A program made the translations under genes and the position numbers. A stretch of 64,000 nucleotides of DNA, taken from contig CAUEFI010000016.1 in the NCBI GenBank assembly GCA_958477305.1, forward strand, positions 5,149-69,148. Reading direction: 5' to 3'. The notes under the pieces were generated by a model, which worked only from the letters and a program-made list of their open reading frames with translations, was not told the DNA's origin and made no database searches. Below, one piece after another: positions 33,154-42,425 of this stretch (its first letter is position 1; each line of letters begins with the position of its first letter). This stretch comes from HGM12998 sp900756495 (lineage in GTDB: Bacteria; Bacillota; Clostridia; Oscillospirales; Oscillospiraceae).

Positions 33154-33571
33154 ATTGCTCCCCCTTTTCTCTCAGTCCCCGCAACACCGCCCCGGCGAGA
33201 TCCTGCGTGGTCTCAAACTCGGCGGTCTCCTCCCGCTGGAATGTGATGCCGAGCTCCTTCTGGATCGCCATCAGGAGCAAAATTTTCTTTTGCATGGTGG
33301 AGGTCACGCCCTCGCAGGAGCTGGGACGGTCCGTCAGGCCGGTTTTCCCTACCTCAAGCCGGGCCGCCCGGGCCACGCTCCACTCGCAGAGCTCCGTCAG
33401 CCCGCAGGCCTCCACGCTGCTTGGCAGCAGGAACTTACCCAGAATGTAGCGGCGAAGTACGGGATGAAGCGCCTGTACATCGGCAAAGCGCGTGTCCAAC
33501 AGCGTCTGCCGTGCCTCCTCCACCGCCGCCCGGCAACACAGAACGTAGTCCGCTCCTTTAAGGATTCCCAT
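33122..33571 (-). CDS. Unknown 149-aa protein in the isomerase-desulfurase operon
   Basis: Overlaps both neighbours: its ATG shares TGATG with the isomerase stop, and its 3' end overlaps sufS by 32 bp. Residues 1-70 are helical with four cysteines (VLCC, EACGLTELC). Residues 85-140 (PSSCEGVTSTMQKKILLLMA, then ELGITFQREE) resemble helices II-III of an acyl carrier protein, with Ser/Thr near the expected prosthetic-group position; this is weak. A carrier or adaptor for sulfur transfer is possible. I do not recognise the family. Confidence 0.55.
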   Translation of the reverse strand: MGILKGADYVLCCRAAVEEARQTLLDTRFADVQALHPVLRRYILGKFLLPSSVEACGLTELCEWSVARAARLEVGKTGLTDRPSSCEGVTSTMQKKILLLMAIQKELGITFQREETAEFETTQDLAGAVLRGLREKGEQYGTVGAGETG

Positions 33572-35103
33572 CAGGCGGTTACCACTTCGAAGCCCAGGAT
33601 CTCACCCAGCAGCTTGAGCTCCCTGGTGTAATCACCGTAGACCAGGGGGAGGTGATTACCGAAGTTGATGTGCTTGTAGAAGAAATCTGCCTGGTCGCCC
33701 ACAGTGAAGAAGAAGCCCTGGTCACAGTTGTAGCTGTTGTAGCCGAACCCAGCGCTGATGGTTCCCTTACCTACAAAGAGTTGTTTGCCGTCGGGGGCAA
33801 AGCGGCACAGGGTAATCTCCTGGCCCCGGTCTGCGGAGAAATCCATACGGAAGGTGGCGCCGAAGCCACTGTACGTGAAGGGGCTGATGGCATAGGGCGC
33901 TGCAGGCTCCGTCAGGCCTTTCAGCTTGCGGTTGGCCGCGGCGTGGAATGTCATGTACAGGTTGGGCTTGTCTGCCTCGGGAACTCCGGTGATATCTTTT
34001 TCTCCAATGGCCTGGAGTGTGGTCATCTTGCCCTCTTCATCGTAGTAGACGCAGTTGACGTTGCCCATGTACGTCGCTTTACCAGACAGGTTCATCAACA
34101 CCACCATGGCCAGCAGCGCATTCAGGTCATACTCACAGGCGGAGGGAACGCCGTGCTCACAGTTCAGCGCATGGATCATACAGGGTGTGATTCTCTGCTC
34201 GTTAAAGCGGCGTGTAGCACACATATCGGGGCACTGCATGGTAAAGGCGTTGCAGTCGTTGGCCTCTAGAACCTTTTTCACCGTCAGGTAGGCGTGAAGC
34301 GTGCGCAGGATGTCCTCTCTCGACATCCGTACCTCCTGAGCGCCGGCGATTAGTTCGTCTGCCAGCGCCTCTGCCTCCGCCAGATCGGTATCATTGATGT
34401 TGCATGCCTTGCGTCCGGGCAGCGTGTGGTTGGTGCTTGGATCAACGGGCTGCATCAGATCCAGCAGCTCATGTTCGCTGATATAGCGCAAGCGAACCCC
34501 CAGTCTGCGTGTGACATCGTGGGCATTGACAAACACATCCGGTGTGCTGAGCGAAACCTCCGAGTTGGCGCGGGCGGACATCAAAACGCGCGTCTGCTGG
34601 AGGGCTTTGCGTGCACGGAACACCCTCATATATGTTTTGAAATCATCCCAGTTGCGGAACGAATAGGCCTCCAGCCCACGGGCACGCGCAGCGGCTGTGT
34701 TGGAAAAGGGGCCGCAGCACTGCCAGGGGACAATGCCGATGGGCTTTCCGAATCGCTCCCCAAATTCCAAAAACAGATCTCCGCGAGCAATACCGGTGGA
34801 GAACAGGAAAAAATCTACCTCGTTGATGTCCTTGGACATCTCTTCATAAATCCCCTCCTTCATCTCAAACCAGTCGCTGCGCTCCACATAGATAGGCTCC
34901 AGGATGTTGATGCCCTCGGGCGTGTTCTTTGCAATGTTGCTCCGGAACTTCTTGAACAGTTCCTGCGCCATCATCACATCGTAGTCGTGTTCCAACTGTT
35001 CGCCCTGTCCGAAGCGGCAGGGACCTTCAAATGCGTATTGATGAATGAAGGCGATAAAAACAGGGCGGACGTTCAATTGGATGTCAGTTAATTTCGGTGC
35101 CAC
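33571..35103 (-). CDS. L-fucose isomerase-like protein (FucI/AraA-type fold)
   Basis: A 510-residue COG2407-type protein. The C-terminal half keeps the family pattern HGVPSACEYDLNALLAMVVL (E324 as the likely metal ligand), YMTFHAAAN in place of the usual HC segment (H387), and HINFGNHLPLVYGDY (H478/H484). The N-terminal half has HDYDVMMAQEL and a GIARGDLFLEFGERF stretch. Real L-fucose isomerases are longer and sit with fucose kinase/aldolase genes, so the substrate here is probably different, perhaps a small or sulfonated polyol. GTG start with GGAGG 10 nt upstream. Confidence 0.72.
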   Translation of the reverse strand: MAPKLTDIQLNVRPVFIAFIHQYAFEGPCRFGQGEQLEHDYDVMMAQELFKKFRSNIAKNTPEGINILEPIYVERSDWFEMKEGIYEEMSKDINEVDFFLFSTGIARGDLFLEFGERFGKPIGIVPWQCCGPFSNTAAARARGLEAYSFRNWDDFKTYMRVFRARKALQQTRVLMSARANSEVSLSTPDVFVNAHDVTRRLGVRLRYISEHELLDLMQPVDPSTNHTLPGRKACNINDTDLAEAEALADELIAGAQEVRMSREDILRTLHAYLTVKKVLEANDCNAFTMQCPDMCATRRFNEQRITPCMIHALNCEHGVPSACEYDLNALLAMVVLMNLSGKATYMGNVNCVYYDEEGKMTTLQAIGEKDITGVPEADKPNLYMTFHAAANRKLKGLTEPAAPYAISPFTYSGFGATFRMDFSADRGQEITLCRFAPDGKQLFVGKGTISAGFGYNSYNCDQGFFFTVGDQADFFYKHINFGNHLPLVYGDYTRELKLLGEILGFEVVTA

Positions 35104-35151
35104 AGTGTTGTTTCCTCCAATATCATTATAATTTCTAGTGTCCTTCGAACA

Positions 35152-36636
35152 TTAGAAGCGGATGAGTGCGCTAGCCAGGGGCCAGATGAGGAACATGCAT
35201 CCCAGCCAGGTGAGGATGATGTAAATGGTGCAGTACTTGACGGTATTGCGCACCGTAATGTGTCCCGGCCCGAAGAAGAGAGGGGCGGGCACCGAGGCGG
35301 AAGGGGTGAGCATCCCCATGCAGGAGGCCAGGCTGATGACTACCACGAAGCCGATGACATTGATCCCTGTATCCGAGAGCAGAGAGAGGGCGATGGAGTA
35401 GAAGAGAAACATGGTCACGGTATTGGAGAGGAAGTTCGTCATAATCAGCGCACCCAGCACCAGCACTGCCATCACGGCAAAGGGCGGCAGGACGGAGGTG
35501 ACGGGGAGGAGCAGGTTGCGGATCCAGTCGCTGATGCCCACGTCAGGCAGGTTGATCACTGCGCCCATTACAGTGACGGTGGCGGTGAAAACCAGCAGCC
35601 CGATGGGGATATCCTTCACCAGTGCAGGGAATTTCACAATGGGCTTATTGTTCAGCCGGACGATACAAAGGATGGCAATCGCCACAATGGGCGGGATGCA
35701 GGTGCCGCAGCGAGTGAGGAAAGCGGACAGCCCCGGCGCGAAGGAGCTGCCAAACTGGGGGAAGAGCCAGGCGATGACCACCAGAATAAAGAGCACGGCG
35801 GCCAGCTTGCCCTCCTTGCCCAGGGGCGGGGCGCTGCGCTTGACCTCCTCAATGTCGTAGTTGGCGAATTTGCTGGTGTCAGGCTTCCAGAAAATCCGAA
35901 CCACCAGCATCAGGAACACATACATCATAATTTCGAAGGGAATACCCACGCTGAGCCACTGGCCATAGCTGATGGTGATGCCGGTTTTGCCCTCCACAGC
36001 GGCGATGAGCAGCAGGGGGAGCACATGGGAGATGGGAGAGGCCGCAGAGATGATGGCATTGCCCCAGAACACACCGGCCATAAGCACCGTGTACATGGGT
36101 TCGCCCTTCTCAATTTTGAGGTTTTTGCAGAGCGCCTGGGTAAGGCCGATATAGATGACGGTGAGAGAGGTGGCCTCCATAAAGGTACCCAGCAGGAAGA
36201 AGGAGAAGAAATACAGGGCGATGAACATATAAGGCCGCCCCTGAACCACCTTCCGGGTGATAAACCAGACGGCCACCTTGTTGATGACGCCGGTCTGGGT
36301 GAGCACGGCGTTAAGCGCCATGCAGACGATGATGGTGATGACAATGAAATTGCCCATGGAGCCGGCCCAGACCTCGTTGGCTGTCATGGTGCCCGACATG
36401 ATCAGGGCGGCCATGGCCACCAGACTGACCCAGTCTGTATTGACGGCAATCCACAGGTAGAGCACTGGCACCATGATGGCCAGCACGGTGACGCCCTTTT
36501 CGGTCAGGCCGTTGGCTGCGGGGATGCAGAAGTAGAAGATCAGGAACAGAACCGCGGCGATGATGTAGTGAATATAGGACTTAACTGAGGTTCGCTCTGT
36601 GTTTGACTTTAACTGTTCCAACTGATAACCCCCCAT
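35152..36636 (-). CDS. DASS/SLC13 family anion symporter
   Basis: About 494 residues with 11-12 TM segments in the CitT/YbhI pattern (dicarboxylate, tricarboxylate or sulfate uptake with cations). Typical pieces: WVSLVAMAALIMSGTM, FLLGTFMEATSLTVIYIGL, SAASPISHVLPLLL, NFLSNTVTMFLFYSIAL and GMLTPSASVPAPLFF. Start: ATG 36636 (MGGYQLEQ) or a TTG five codons later with a better GGGGGG site. First gene of the isomerase-orf-sufS-sufE set, 49 bp ahead. The transported anion is unknown. Confidence 0.85.
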   Translation of the reverse strand: MGGYQLEQLKSNTERTSVKSYIHYIIAAVLFLIFYFCIPAANGLTEKGVTVLAIMVPVLYLWIAVNTDWVSLVAMAALIMSGTMTANEVWAGSMGNFIVITIIVCMALNAVLTQTGVINKVAVWFITRKVVQGRPYMFIALYFFSFFLLGTFMEATSLTVIYIGLTQALCKNLKIEKGEPMYTVLMAGVFWGNAIISAASPISHVLPLLLIAAVEGKTGITISYGQWLSVGIPFEIMMYVFLMLVVRIFWKPDTSKFANYDIEEVKRSAPPLGKEGKLAAVLFILVVIAWLFPQFGSSFAPGLSAFLTRCGTCIPPIVAIAILCIVRLNNKPIVKFPALVKDIPIGLLVFTATVTVMGAVINLPDVGISDWIRNLLLPVTSVLPPFAVMAVLVLGALIMTNFLSNTVTMFLFYSIALSLLSDTGINVIGFVVVISLASCMGMLTPSASVPAPLFFGPGHITVRNTVKYCTIYIILTWLGCMFLIWPLASALIRF

Positions 36637-36712
36637 TCTAGAGTAGAACATTGGGAGAGCTTTTGCAAAGTGCCAAACAACCGTCACCGCTATCGGGATA
36701 TATCCTTGATAT

Positions 36713-36873
36713 TAGGGCCTTGTTTGAACAAAGTCAAAACGCCCAAACGGCGGATCTATTTCCGTCATACTGCGCAAAAAATTCTTGAACAACGTATTCC
36801 TGCGAATTTTTGCCTTGTCCGTCGGAAAAATCTCTCGCCGTTGGCCATTCCGCCAATGTTCAAACAAGGCCTA
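36713..36873. mobile_element. MITE copy 2 (161 bp)
   Basis: Same orientation as copy 1. Left end TAGGGCCTTG has one extra G; right end is CAAGGCCTA. It sits directly between the LysR gene and the DASS operon start, where it may affect or supply promoter sequence. Confidence 0.85.
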
Positions 36874-37030
36874 GCCCGCTGCGGTTTGCATTTTAGCTCT
36901 CACCTCTCTTGCCTTGGGTATCATTTTGAGCTTTGCGAATGATCGTTGTGCACATCGATCGTCGGGCATATGCCTGACCCGCTGGGTATGATCTTATTTT
37001 ATCTAATATCATCTCGTATGTAAAATGAAC

Positions 37031-37075
37031 ATATCGCACAAAGCCATGCACTAGACGCATGGCTTTGTGCGATAT
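37031..37075. terminator. Terminator of the LysR gene
   Basis: Perfect 19-bp stem (37031-37049 with 37057-37075, 7-nt loop), 40 bp after the LysR stop. The 36874-37030 stretch beyond it holds nothing recognisable. Confidence 0.75.
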
Positions 37076-37114
37076 ATCTATTATCTCAAAGCTCAACCAG
37101 GCACAAAAACAACA

Positions 37115-38002
37115 TTATTCCTGTAGGATTTGGATAAATCGCTTCTCTGCCGGGCTTATCGCTGTCTCTCTGTTGAACATAAGAAACACATGCTCCACGG
37201 GGAGTTGCTGTGACAGTTGAATTGGAAACAGCGTTCCTCTGGAAATGGCATTCTGAACATGGAGCTCCGGCAGGAAAGACAGGCCGAGGTTTCGCTCCAC
37301 CATGGAAATCAGCAGCGGCATGGAACCAACCTCACACACGGCACGCCACTTGCTTATATTGGTTACGGTACGCAAAAGCTGTTCCGTATAAGTTCGAACA
37401 CTGGTCTTTTGCTCCATGGTAACCAGAGGATACCGCAGTATGGCGCCAAGATCCTGAATCGTATGGTGCAGTTCAGGAAAACCAGTACCTGCTACCAGCA
37501 CATATTCGATTTCCATCAACGGGATCAGCTCGATTTCCTCGCATTGCGTCATCGGAGAGGCCAAAACCGCCACATCCAGGTGGCCGTCTTTCAACATCTG
37601 TGCGGCGGCAGGCGGCGTTGTGTAGGAGATCTGAAGCGTGGTGTTGGGATATTCCTGCTTGAACCGCTCCAGAAAGGGGGGAAGCAGAAAGGTCAGGGTC
37701 AGTTCTGACGCGCCGATGCGCAGGATATGGCTTTTGTGCTGGAGTAAATGATCTAACTCCTTTTCTGCCTGGTAAATTTCCGTAAAAGCCGCCTTGAGAT
37801 GACGATACAGGAGTCTACCCTCCTCTGTCAGTACAACCCCTTTAGCCGTGCGCTCCAGTAGCGCACAGTGGAGCTGATGCTCCAGTCTCTGGACCGTACG
37901 GCTCACCGTGGACTGTGCCAGAAAGAGTGCGTTGCCGGCGGCGGTGATATTTCCATGTTCCACTACACAGCAAAATACCCTGTAATCATCATAGCTGATC
38001 AT
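37115..38002 (-). CDS. LysR-family transcriptional regulator
   Basis: A 295-residue LTTR: N-terminal wHTH (FCCVVEHGNITAAGNALFLA, QSTVSRTVQRLEHQL) and a two-lobed effector domain from about residue 88. ATG 38002 with GGTGGAG upstream is used. It lies upstream of and in the same direction as the DASS-isomerase operon, separated by its own terminator and a MITE, and is the likely regulator of that operon. The 294 bp upstream (38003-38299) hold no gene that I can support. Confidence 0.9.
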   Translation of the reverse strand: MISYDDYRVFCCVVEHGNITAAGNALFLAQSTVSRTVQRLEHQLHCALLERTAKGVVLTEEGRLLYRHLKAAFTEIYQAEKELDHLLQHKSHILRIGASELTLTFLLPPFLERFKQEYPNTTLQISYTTPPAAAQMLKDGHLDVAVLASPMTQCEEIELIPLMEIEYVLVAGTGFPELHHTIQDLGAILRYPLVTMEQKTSVRTYTEQLLRTVTNISKWRAVCEVGSMPLLISMVERNLGLSFLPELHVQNAISRGTLFPIQLSQQLPVEHVFLMFNRETAISPAEKRFIQILQE

Positions 38003-38299
38003 CAATCTCCACCCTGCCTTCCAAAGTCATGACCTGGTTTTACCGCTTGTGGCTGTTTGAGTCGGCCTGGATAACAACATAACACCTTTTTCGTCTATGG
38101 TGAGCTATATTTTCAGATTTGTGGGACACTATCTAATCCTAATTTGCGCAATTTATTTTATCTTTCGGGAAGTTCAAAGTCTCAGTCCTTTTAACCCGGA
38201 AATATGGTAGTATTCCAAGATCGCCAACATAAACAAAGAGCGGTCTTGTTGCAGGTTCCTCTATCTGTAAGGCAATCACTGCACTGACCTGCGCCTTTT

Positions 38300-39265
38300 T
38301 CAGCTGTTTTCCTCCAGCCACTCCGCCAGTTCTGCCAGCTCGCCTCCCCCGGCGCTGCGGAGAGCTGCCGACATCTCCCGGGCGGAAAACTGCACGCCCG
38401 CGAGGGCGTGCGCCACCCGCCGGGGCAGCTGCGTGTCCAGTGCGTCGGTATGGAGCACCGCCTCGTCCACCACGCCGTTTTGGACGGAAAGGCCCAGCTG
38501 GACCTCTCCCCAGGGAAAGCGCTTCTCCCCTTCCCAGGTGAAGGGAGCGCTCTCCCCCAGCCGCCAGGTCCAGGATCGGTGCTTCTCATAGAGTACCTCC
38601 AGCTCCGCCTTCGCACTCTCGGGCCGCCAGGGCGTCCATGGGCCGTATGCGGCGGCAAACGCCTCCTCTACCGCCCTGCGGGTGTCGTCCGTCGTAAGGC
38701 CAGAGACCAAATCGCTCAGGTTGCACACCCGTGCGCGGACCGACGCCACCCCCTTGGACTTTATCTTCTGTTCCGACACATTGAGGTAACCGGAGAGCTT
38801 TTCCAGATCGGCGCTGACCAGGAGGGTGCCGTGGTGGAGCATTCTGTCCCCGCGGGCGCAGAATGCGCTGCCTGAAAACTTTTTCCCACCGGCGGTCAGG
38901 TCGTTCCGGCCAGTGAACGCCGCCTCCACACCCAGGGCGCGGAGCGCATTGAGAATGACTGTGAGCTGCCGCTCCACATCATAGCAGCTCTTGGGGAGGT
39001 GAAAGGAAAAATTCAGGTTACCGCCGTCGTGGTATACCGCGCCGCCCCCGGACATGCGGCGGACCAATTGAACGCCGTCGGCCTCCATGTTCGCCAGATT
39101 GCACTCCCTCCAAGCGTTCTGGTTGCGCCCGATCACTACGGCGTTTTCATTGACATAGAAATAGAGCAGGATGTCGTCCGGGGACAGCGCAGTGAGAAAA
39201 TACTCGTCGGCGGCCAGATTCCGCCATCCGTCCCGCCAGGGAGATAGAAAAGAGAGACAACGCAA
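38300..39265 (-). CDS. lplA: Lipoate--protein ligase A
   Basis: Attaches free lipoate to E2/H-protein lysines. 321 residues: RRMSGGGAVYHDGGNLNFSF, GRNDLTAGGKKFSGSA (catalytic Lys) and HHGTLLVSADLEKLSGYL, plus the C-terminal LplA domain. TTG start with GAGGAGG 7 nt upstream. Single gene, divergent from ypeB and the third MITE. Confidence 0.93.
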   Translation of the reverse strand: MRCLSFLSPWRDGWRNLAADEYFLTALSPDDILLYFYVNENAVVIGRNQNAWRECNLANMEADGVQLVRRMSGGGAVYHDGGNLNFSFHLPKSCYDVERQLTVILNALRALGVEAAFTGRNDLTAGGKKFSGSAFCARGDRMLHHGTLLVSADLEKLSGYLNVSEQKIKSKGVASVRARVCNLSDLVSGLTTDDTRRAVEEAFAAAYGPWTPWRPESAKAELEVLYEKHRSWTWRLGESAPFTWEGEKRFPWGEVQLGLSVQNGVVDEAVLHTDALDTQLPRRVAHALAGVQFSAREMSAALRSAGGGELAELAEWLEENS

Positions 39266-39365
39266 GATAGATCCTCCTCTGTTCAGTGTTCATTTCCATG
39301 ATTTTATCATAGTCAAATTTTCCGCCGATTGCAATAAAAACCGTTCCCTCCGGTCAGACTGACTC

Positions 39366-39530
39366 TAGGCCTTGTTTGAAAATTGGCGGAGTGGCCAATG
39401 GCGAGAGATTTTTCCGCCGGACAAGGCAAAAATTCGCAGGAATACGTTGTGTATTCCAAGAATTTTTTACGCTGTATGGCGGAAAAACATCCGCCGTTTG
39501 GGCGTTTTGACTTTTTTCATACAAGGCCTA
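39366..39530. mobile_element. MITE copy 3 (165 bp, inverted orientation)
   Basis: Reverse-orientation relative of copies 1 and 2, bounded by TAGGCCTTG and CAAGGCCTA. Its right end abuts the ypeB Shine-Dalgarno sequence (AGGAGG at 39534-39539), so any earlier ypeB promoter or upstream partner has been separated from it. Confidence 0.85.
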
Positions 39531-39547
39531 AAAAGGAGGGATCTCAA

Positions 39548-40912
39548 TTGCCCATGACAAAGAGACGGATCCGCGTTCTGGCAGTCAGCTTTCTGGCCGC
39601 CGCCTTTGCCGTGACGGCAGGCTTCGCTGTACAGGGGCATGCCCGCGCCGCCCGGTACCGGCTCCTTGCGGACAACAGCTACCGCCATGCCTTTACCGAA
39701 CTGGTCACTGCGGTGGGCGAGCTGGACTCCGCCCTTCAGAAGGGGACCTATGCCTCCACCTCCTCCCTGTTCTCCTCCCTATGCACACAGGCCTATGGAA
39801 AGGCCCTGGCCGCCCAGACGGCCATTGGAGAGCTGCCCTACGGCAGCGTGGAGCTGGAGCAGACCGCCGCATTTCTGGCCAAGGCTGGGGATTATGCCAT
39901 GGCGCTCTCCCGGGGAGCCTGGCAGAATGAGGTGTGCACTGCGGAGGAACGTGAGACGCTGCGGGGACTGTCGGCAGCGGCAGGAGAGCTGTACGCCACA
40001 CTGCAGGCGCTGGAGAGCGAGCTTTATGCCGGCACGGTCGAGGCGGAGGATCTGGCCGCTGTGCAGGACCGCCTCTCCCGCGCCATGGAAGACGGGACGG
40101 TGACCGCCGGTTCGGTCTTTCAGGACGTGGAGGCCGACTTCCCGGAGGTTCCCACTCTGGTCTATGACGGACCGTTCTCCGAACACCTGACCAACCGGAC
40201 GCCCAAAATGCTGGAAGGTATGCCCCAGGCGGACGAGGCTGCGGCACGGGGGGCCGCGGCAAGTTTTCTCGATCTGAAGCCGGAGATTTTCACTCTGGCC
40301 TCCGCGGGAGAGGGCGCCCTGCCCACCTACGGCTTTTCCGCCCTGGTGGACGGCGGGACGGTATGGGTGGAGGTCACCAGAACAGGGGCACAGGTGCTCT
40401 CAGTCATCAACGACCGTCCCGTGGGCGAGGCCGTCCTCTCCGCCGAGGAGGGACAGGCCCAAGCCGCCGCCTTTCTGTCCGAGCACGGCTTCCCCGATAT
40501 GGCACCCAGCTACTATATCCAGCGGGACAATGTCCTGACCGTCAACTTCGCCGCCGTACAGGACGGTGTCGTCTGCTACCCCGATCTGGTCAAGGTGTCG
40601 GTGGCGCTGGACGGCGGACGCATTGTGGGCTTTGAGGACCACGGCTACCTGATGAATCACGGAAGCCGCGACCTGGCACAGCCCACCGTCAGTCTTGCCA
40701 GGGCTCAGGCCGCTGTGGGGGATGGGCTGAGTATTCTGGCCCACCAGATGGCGGTCATTCCCACCTCCGGCCAGTACGAGGTCCTGTGCCACGAGTTCAA
40801 GTGCCGCCGGGAGGACGGTGGTCATGCCCTGGTCTATATTGACGCCTTTACCGGCCAGGAGCGCCAGATCCTCCTTCTGCTGGAGGATGAAACCGGCACG
40901 CTGGTGCTCTGA
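39548..40912 (+). CDS. ypeB: Germination protein YpeB
   Basis: Spore inner-membrane protein needed for localisation and control of the cortex-lytic enzyme SleB. About 454 residues, the family length: N-terminal TM segment (VLAVSFLAAAFAVTAGFAV), a helical YpeB domain, and C-terminal PepSY repeats (ASFLDLKPEIFTLASAGEG, AAFLSEHGFPDMAPSYY). TTG 39548 lies 8 nt after AGGAGG; an ATG two codons later is the alternative. Normally sleB precedes ypeB; here a MITE lies immediately upstream and no sleB is seen in the window. Confidence 0.88.
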   Translation: MPMTKRRIRVLAVSFLAAAFAVTAGFAVQGHARAARYRLLADNSYRHAFTELVTAVGELDSALQKGTYASTSSLFSSLCTQAYGKALAAQTAIGELPYGSVELEQTAAFLAKAGDYAMALSRGAWQNEVCTAEERETLRGLSAAAGELYATLQALESELYAGTVEAEDLAAVQDRLSRAMEDGTVTAGSVFQDVEADFPEVPTLVYDGPFSEHLTNRTPKMLEGMPQADEAAARGAAASFLDLKPEIFTLASAGEGALPTYGFSALVDGGTVWVEVTRTGAQVLSVINDRPVGEAVLSAEEGQAQAAAFLSEHGFPDMAPSYYIQRDNVLTVNFAAVQDGVVCYPDLVKVSVALDGGRIVGFEDHGYLMNHGSRDLAQPTVSLARAQAAVGDGLSILAHQMAVIPTSGQYEVLCHEFKCRREDGGHALVYIDAFTGQERQILLLLEDETGTLVL

Positions 40913-41040
40913 TCGGATCCACAGTGGGCTGTCAAAAAGCCCCATGGCCTCCGAACCGGCAGTCTCGAATGGAATGCTCCCAGCCCGCGGAGGTGGAAGC
41001 CGCCAGACGCCATTCCCTCCGCCCGCCGGGGATGCCAACC

Positions 41041-41080
41041 GCACTGGGCAGGGCGTACCGCCCTGCCCAGTGCGCCTTCC
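41041..41080. terminator. Terminator between ypeB and MATE genes
   Basis: 15-bp perfect stem (41041-41055 with 41059-41073), followed by a T-rich stretch on the plus strand. Confidence 0.75.
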
Positions 41081-41093
41081 TTTTTCAGGCATT

Positions 41094-42425
41094 TCATATA
41101 ACCCGAAATGCGGTCCATTTCTGAGTCCTGTACCTCCATATGAAAATCGCTCCGCGGATAATGAGGTCAATCCCCATACCCGCTGCAATCCCGAGCACCC
41201 CCCAGTTCAGCCATACGGCGAATGCAGCGGAGAACACCAGCCTTGCGGCCACCGTCAGAACAATGGATGTTATCATGGTAAAGCGGACGTCTCCGGCCGC
41301 CCTCAGCCCACTACCCAGCGGCCCGGCAAAGGGGTAGGCGATGCCGTTTACCACGTTGTTGATCAAAACCAGCCATATCACTAGCGACTTGGCCTCGTCG
41401 GATATGGCGAAGAACCCCATTAATATGGGCGTCAGGGCGAAGACCAGCGCGTTCCACGCCACAGACAGGACAAAGGTGATCCTGCTCAGTTTCTTAAAAT
41501 AAAAATTGGCCGCCTCTCTGTCTCCGGCCCCCATGCACTGGCCTATGACTGTCGTAAAGACAGGGGCCATGGCCTGTCCCATCAGCGCAGCCAGAGACCA
41601 GATGCTCTGCGCCACGCCGTTGGCGGCGATCTGATACGTCCCAAACAGCGCGACCATGCTGCTCAGGGCGACCTTAACCAGCTGATGCACCCCATTCTCC
41701 ACGCCGTTTGGTATGGCAATCCCCAGCACCCGTTTCAACAGCTCCCCATCCCACGTAAAAATCTCTCTCCTCCTGTATCTGACAGGGAGCCTCTGCGCAA
41801 AGCAATATACTGTAACTGCGGCCGCCGAGAGGGTTCTGGCAATCAAGGAGGGGTAAGCAACGCCTGCCACCCCGGCACCCAGGGCAAAGACCCCCACCAG
41901 ATTCCCGACAATATTGATCCCGTTTGCCGCCGTAGATATGTACATGGTCACATTTGTCTTCCCTATACTGCGGCACAGGGCAGCGCCCGCATTATAAACG
42001 GCGAGCGCCGGAAAGGAATAGGCCGAAATGCGGAGGTAGATCCCGCAGGCCTCCATCACCGGCTCCTCCACCTTCCCGAACAGCGCTTCCAGCAGCGGAC
42101 GCTGAAACAGCAGAATGGCCGCTGAGAGGGCCACTGCGCTGAGCACAGAGAGCATGAGCAGCTGGCCGGCGGACCGCCCCGCCCGCTCATTGTTTCCGCT
42201 GCCGATATATTGGCTGATGATTACCGCGCCGCCGGACGCCAGGGCGGTGAATAAAAAAAGGAACACCGTATTGAATGCGTTGACCAGGGATACGCCGGAC
42301 ACGGCGGCGTCTCCCACAAAGCTCACCACAAAGGTGTCTGCCAGCCCCACCAGCATCAGCAGAAACTGCTCCACAAATAGGGGTACAATTAAATTTCTCA
42401 GATCCCTGTTTGTAAACATGCTCAC
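41094..42425 (-). CDS. MATE family efflux transporter
   Basis: A 443-residue, 12-TM multidrug/toxin exporter of the NorM/DinF superfamily. Recognisable pieces: PLFVEQFLLMLVGLADTFVVSFVG at the start, ISQYIGSGNNERAGRSAGQL, and the second-half repeat GVENGVHQLVKVALSSMVAL with GQAMAPVFTTVIGQCMGAGD. Coupled to the TetR gene by an ATGA overlap, so efflux and repressor are co-expressed. Substrate unknown. Confidence 0.9.
   Translation of the reverse strand: MSMFTNRDLRNLIVPLFVEQFLLMLVGLADTFVVSFVGDAAVSGVSLVNAFNTVFLFLFTALASGGAVIISQYIGSGNNERAGRSAGQLLMLSVLSAVALSAAILLFQRPLLEALFGKVEEPVMEACGIYLRISAYSFPALAVYNAGAALCRSIGKTNVTMYISTAANGINIVGNLVGVFALGAGVAGVAYPSLIARTLSAAAVTVYCFAQRLPVRYRRREIFTWDGELLKRVLGIAIPNGVENGVHQLVKVALSSMVALFGTYQIAANGVAQSIWSLAALMGQAMAPVFTTVIGQCMGAGDREAANFYFKKLSRITFVLSVAWNALVFALTPILMGFFAISDEAKSLVIWLVLINNVVNGIAYPFAGPLGSGLRAAGDVRFTMITSIVLTVAARLVFSAAFAVWLNWGVLGIAAGMGIDLIIRGAIFIWRYRTQKWTAFRVI

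Noticed and set aside
36893..37096. 67-codon ORF upstream of the DASS operon
   Set aside because: It spans the LysR terminator hairpin and has no ribosome-binding site or family features.
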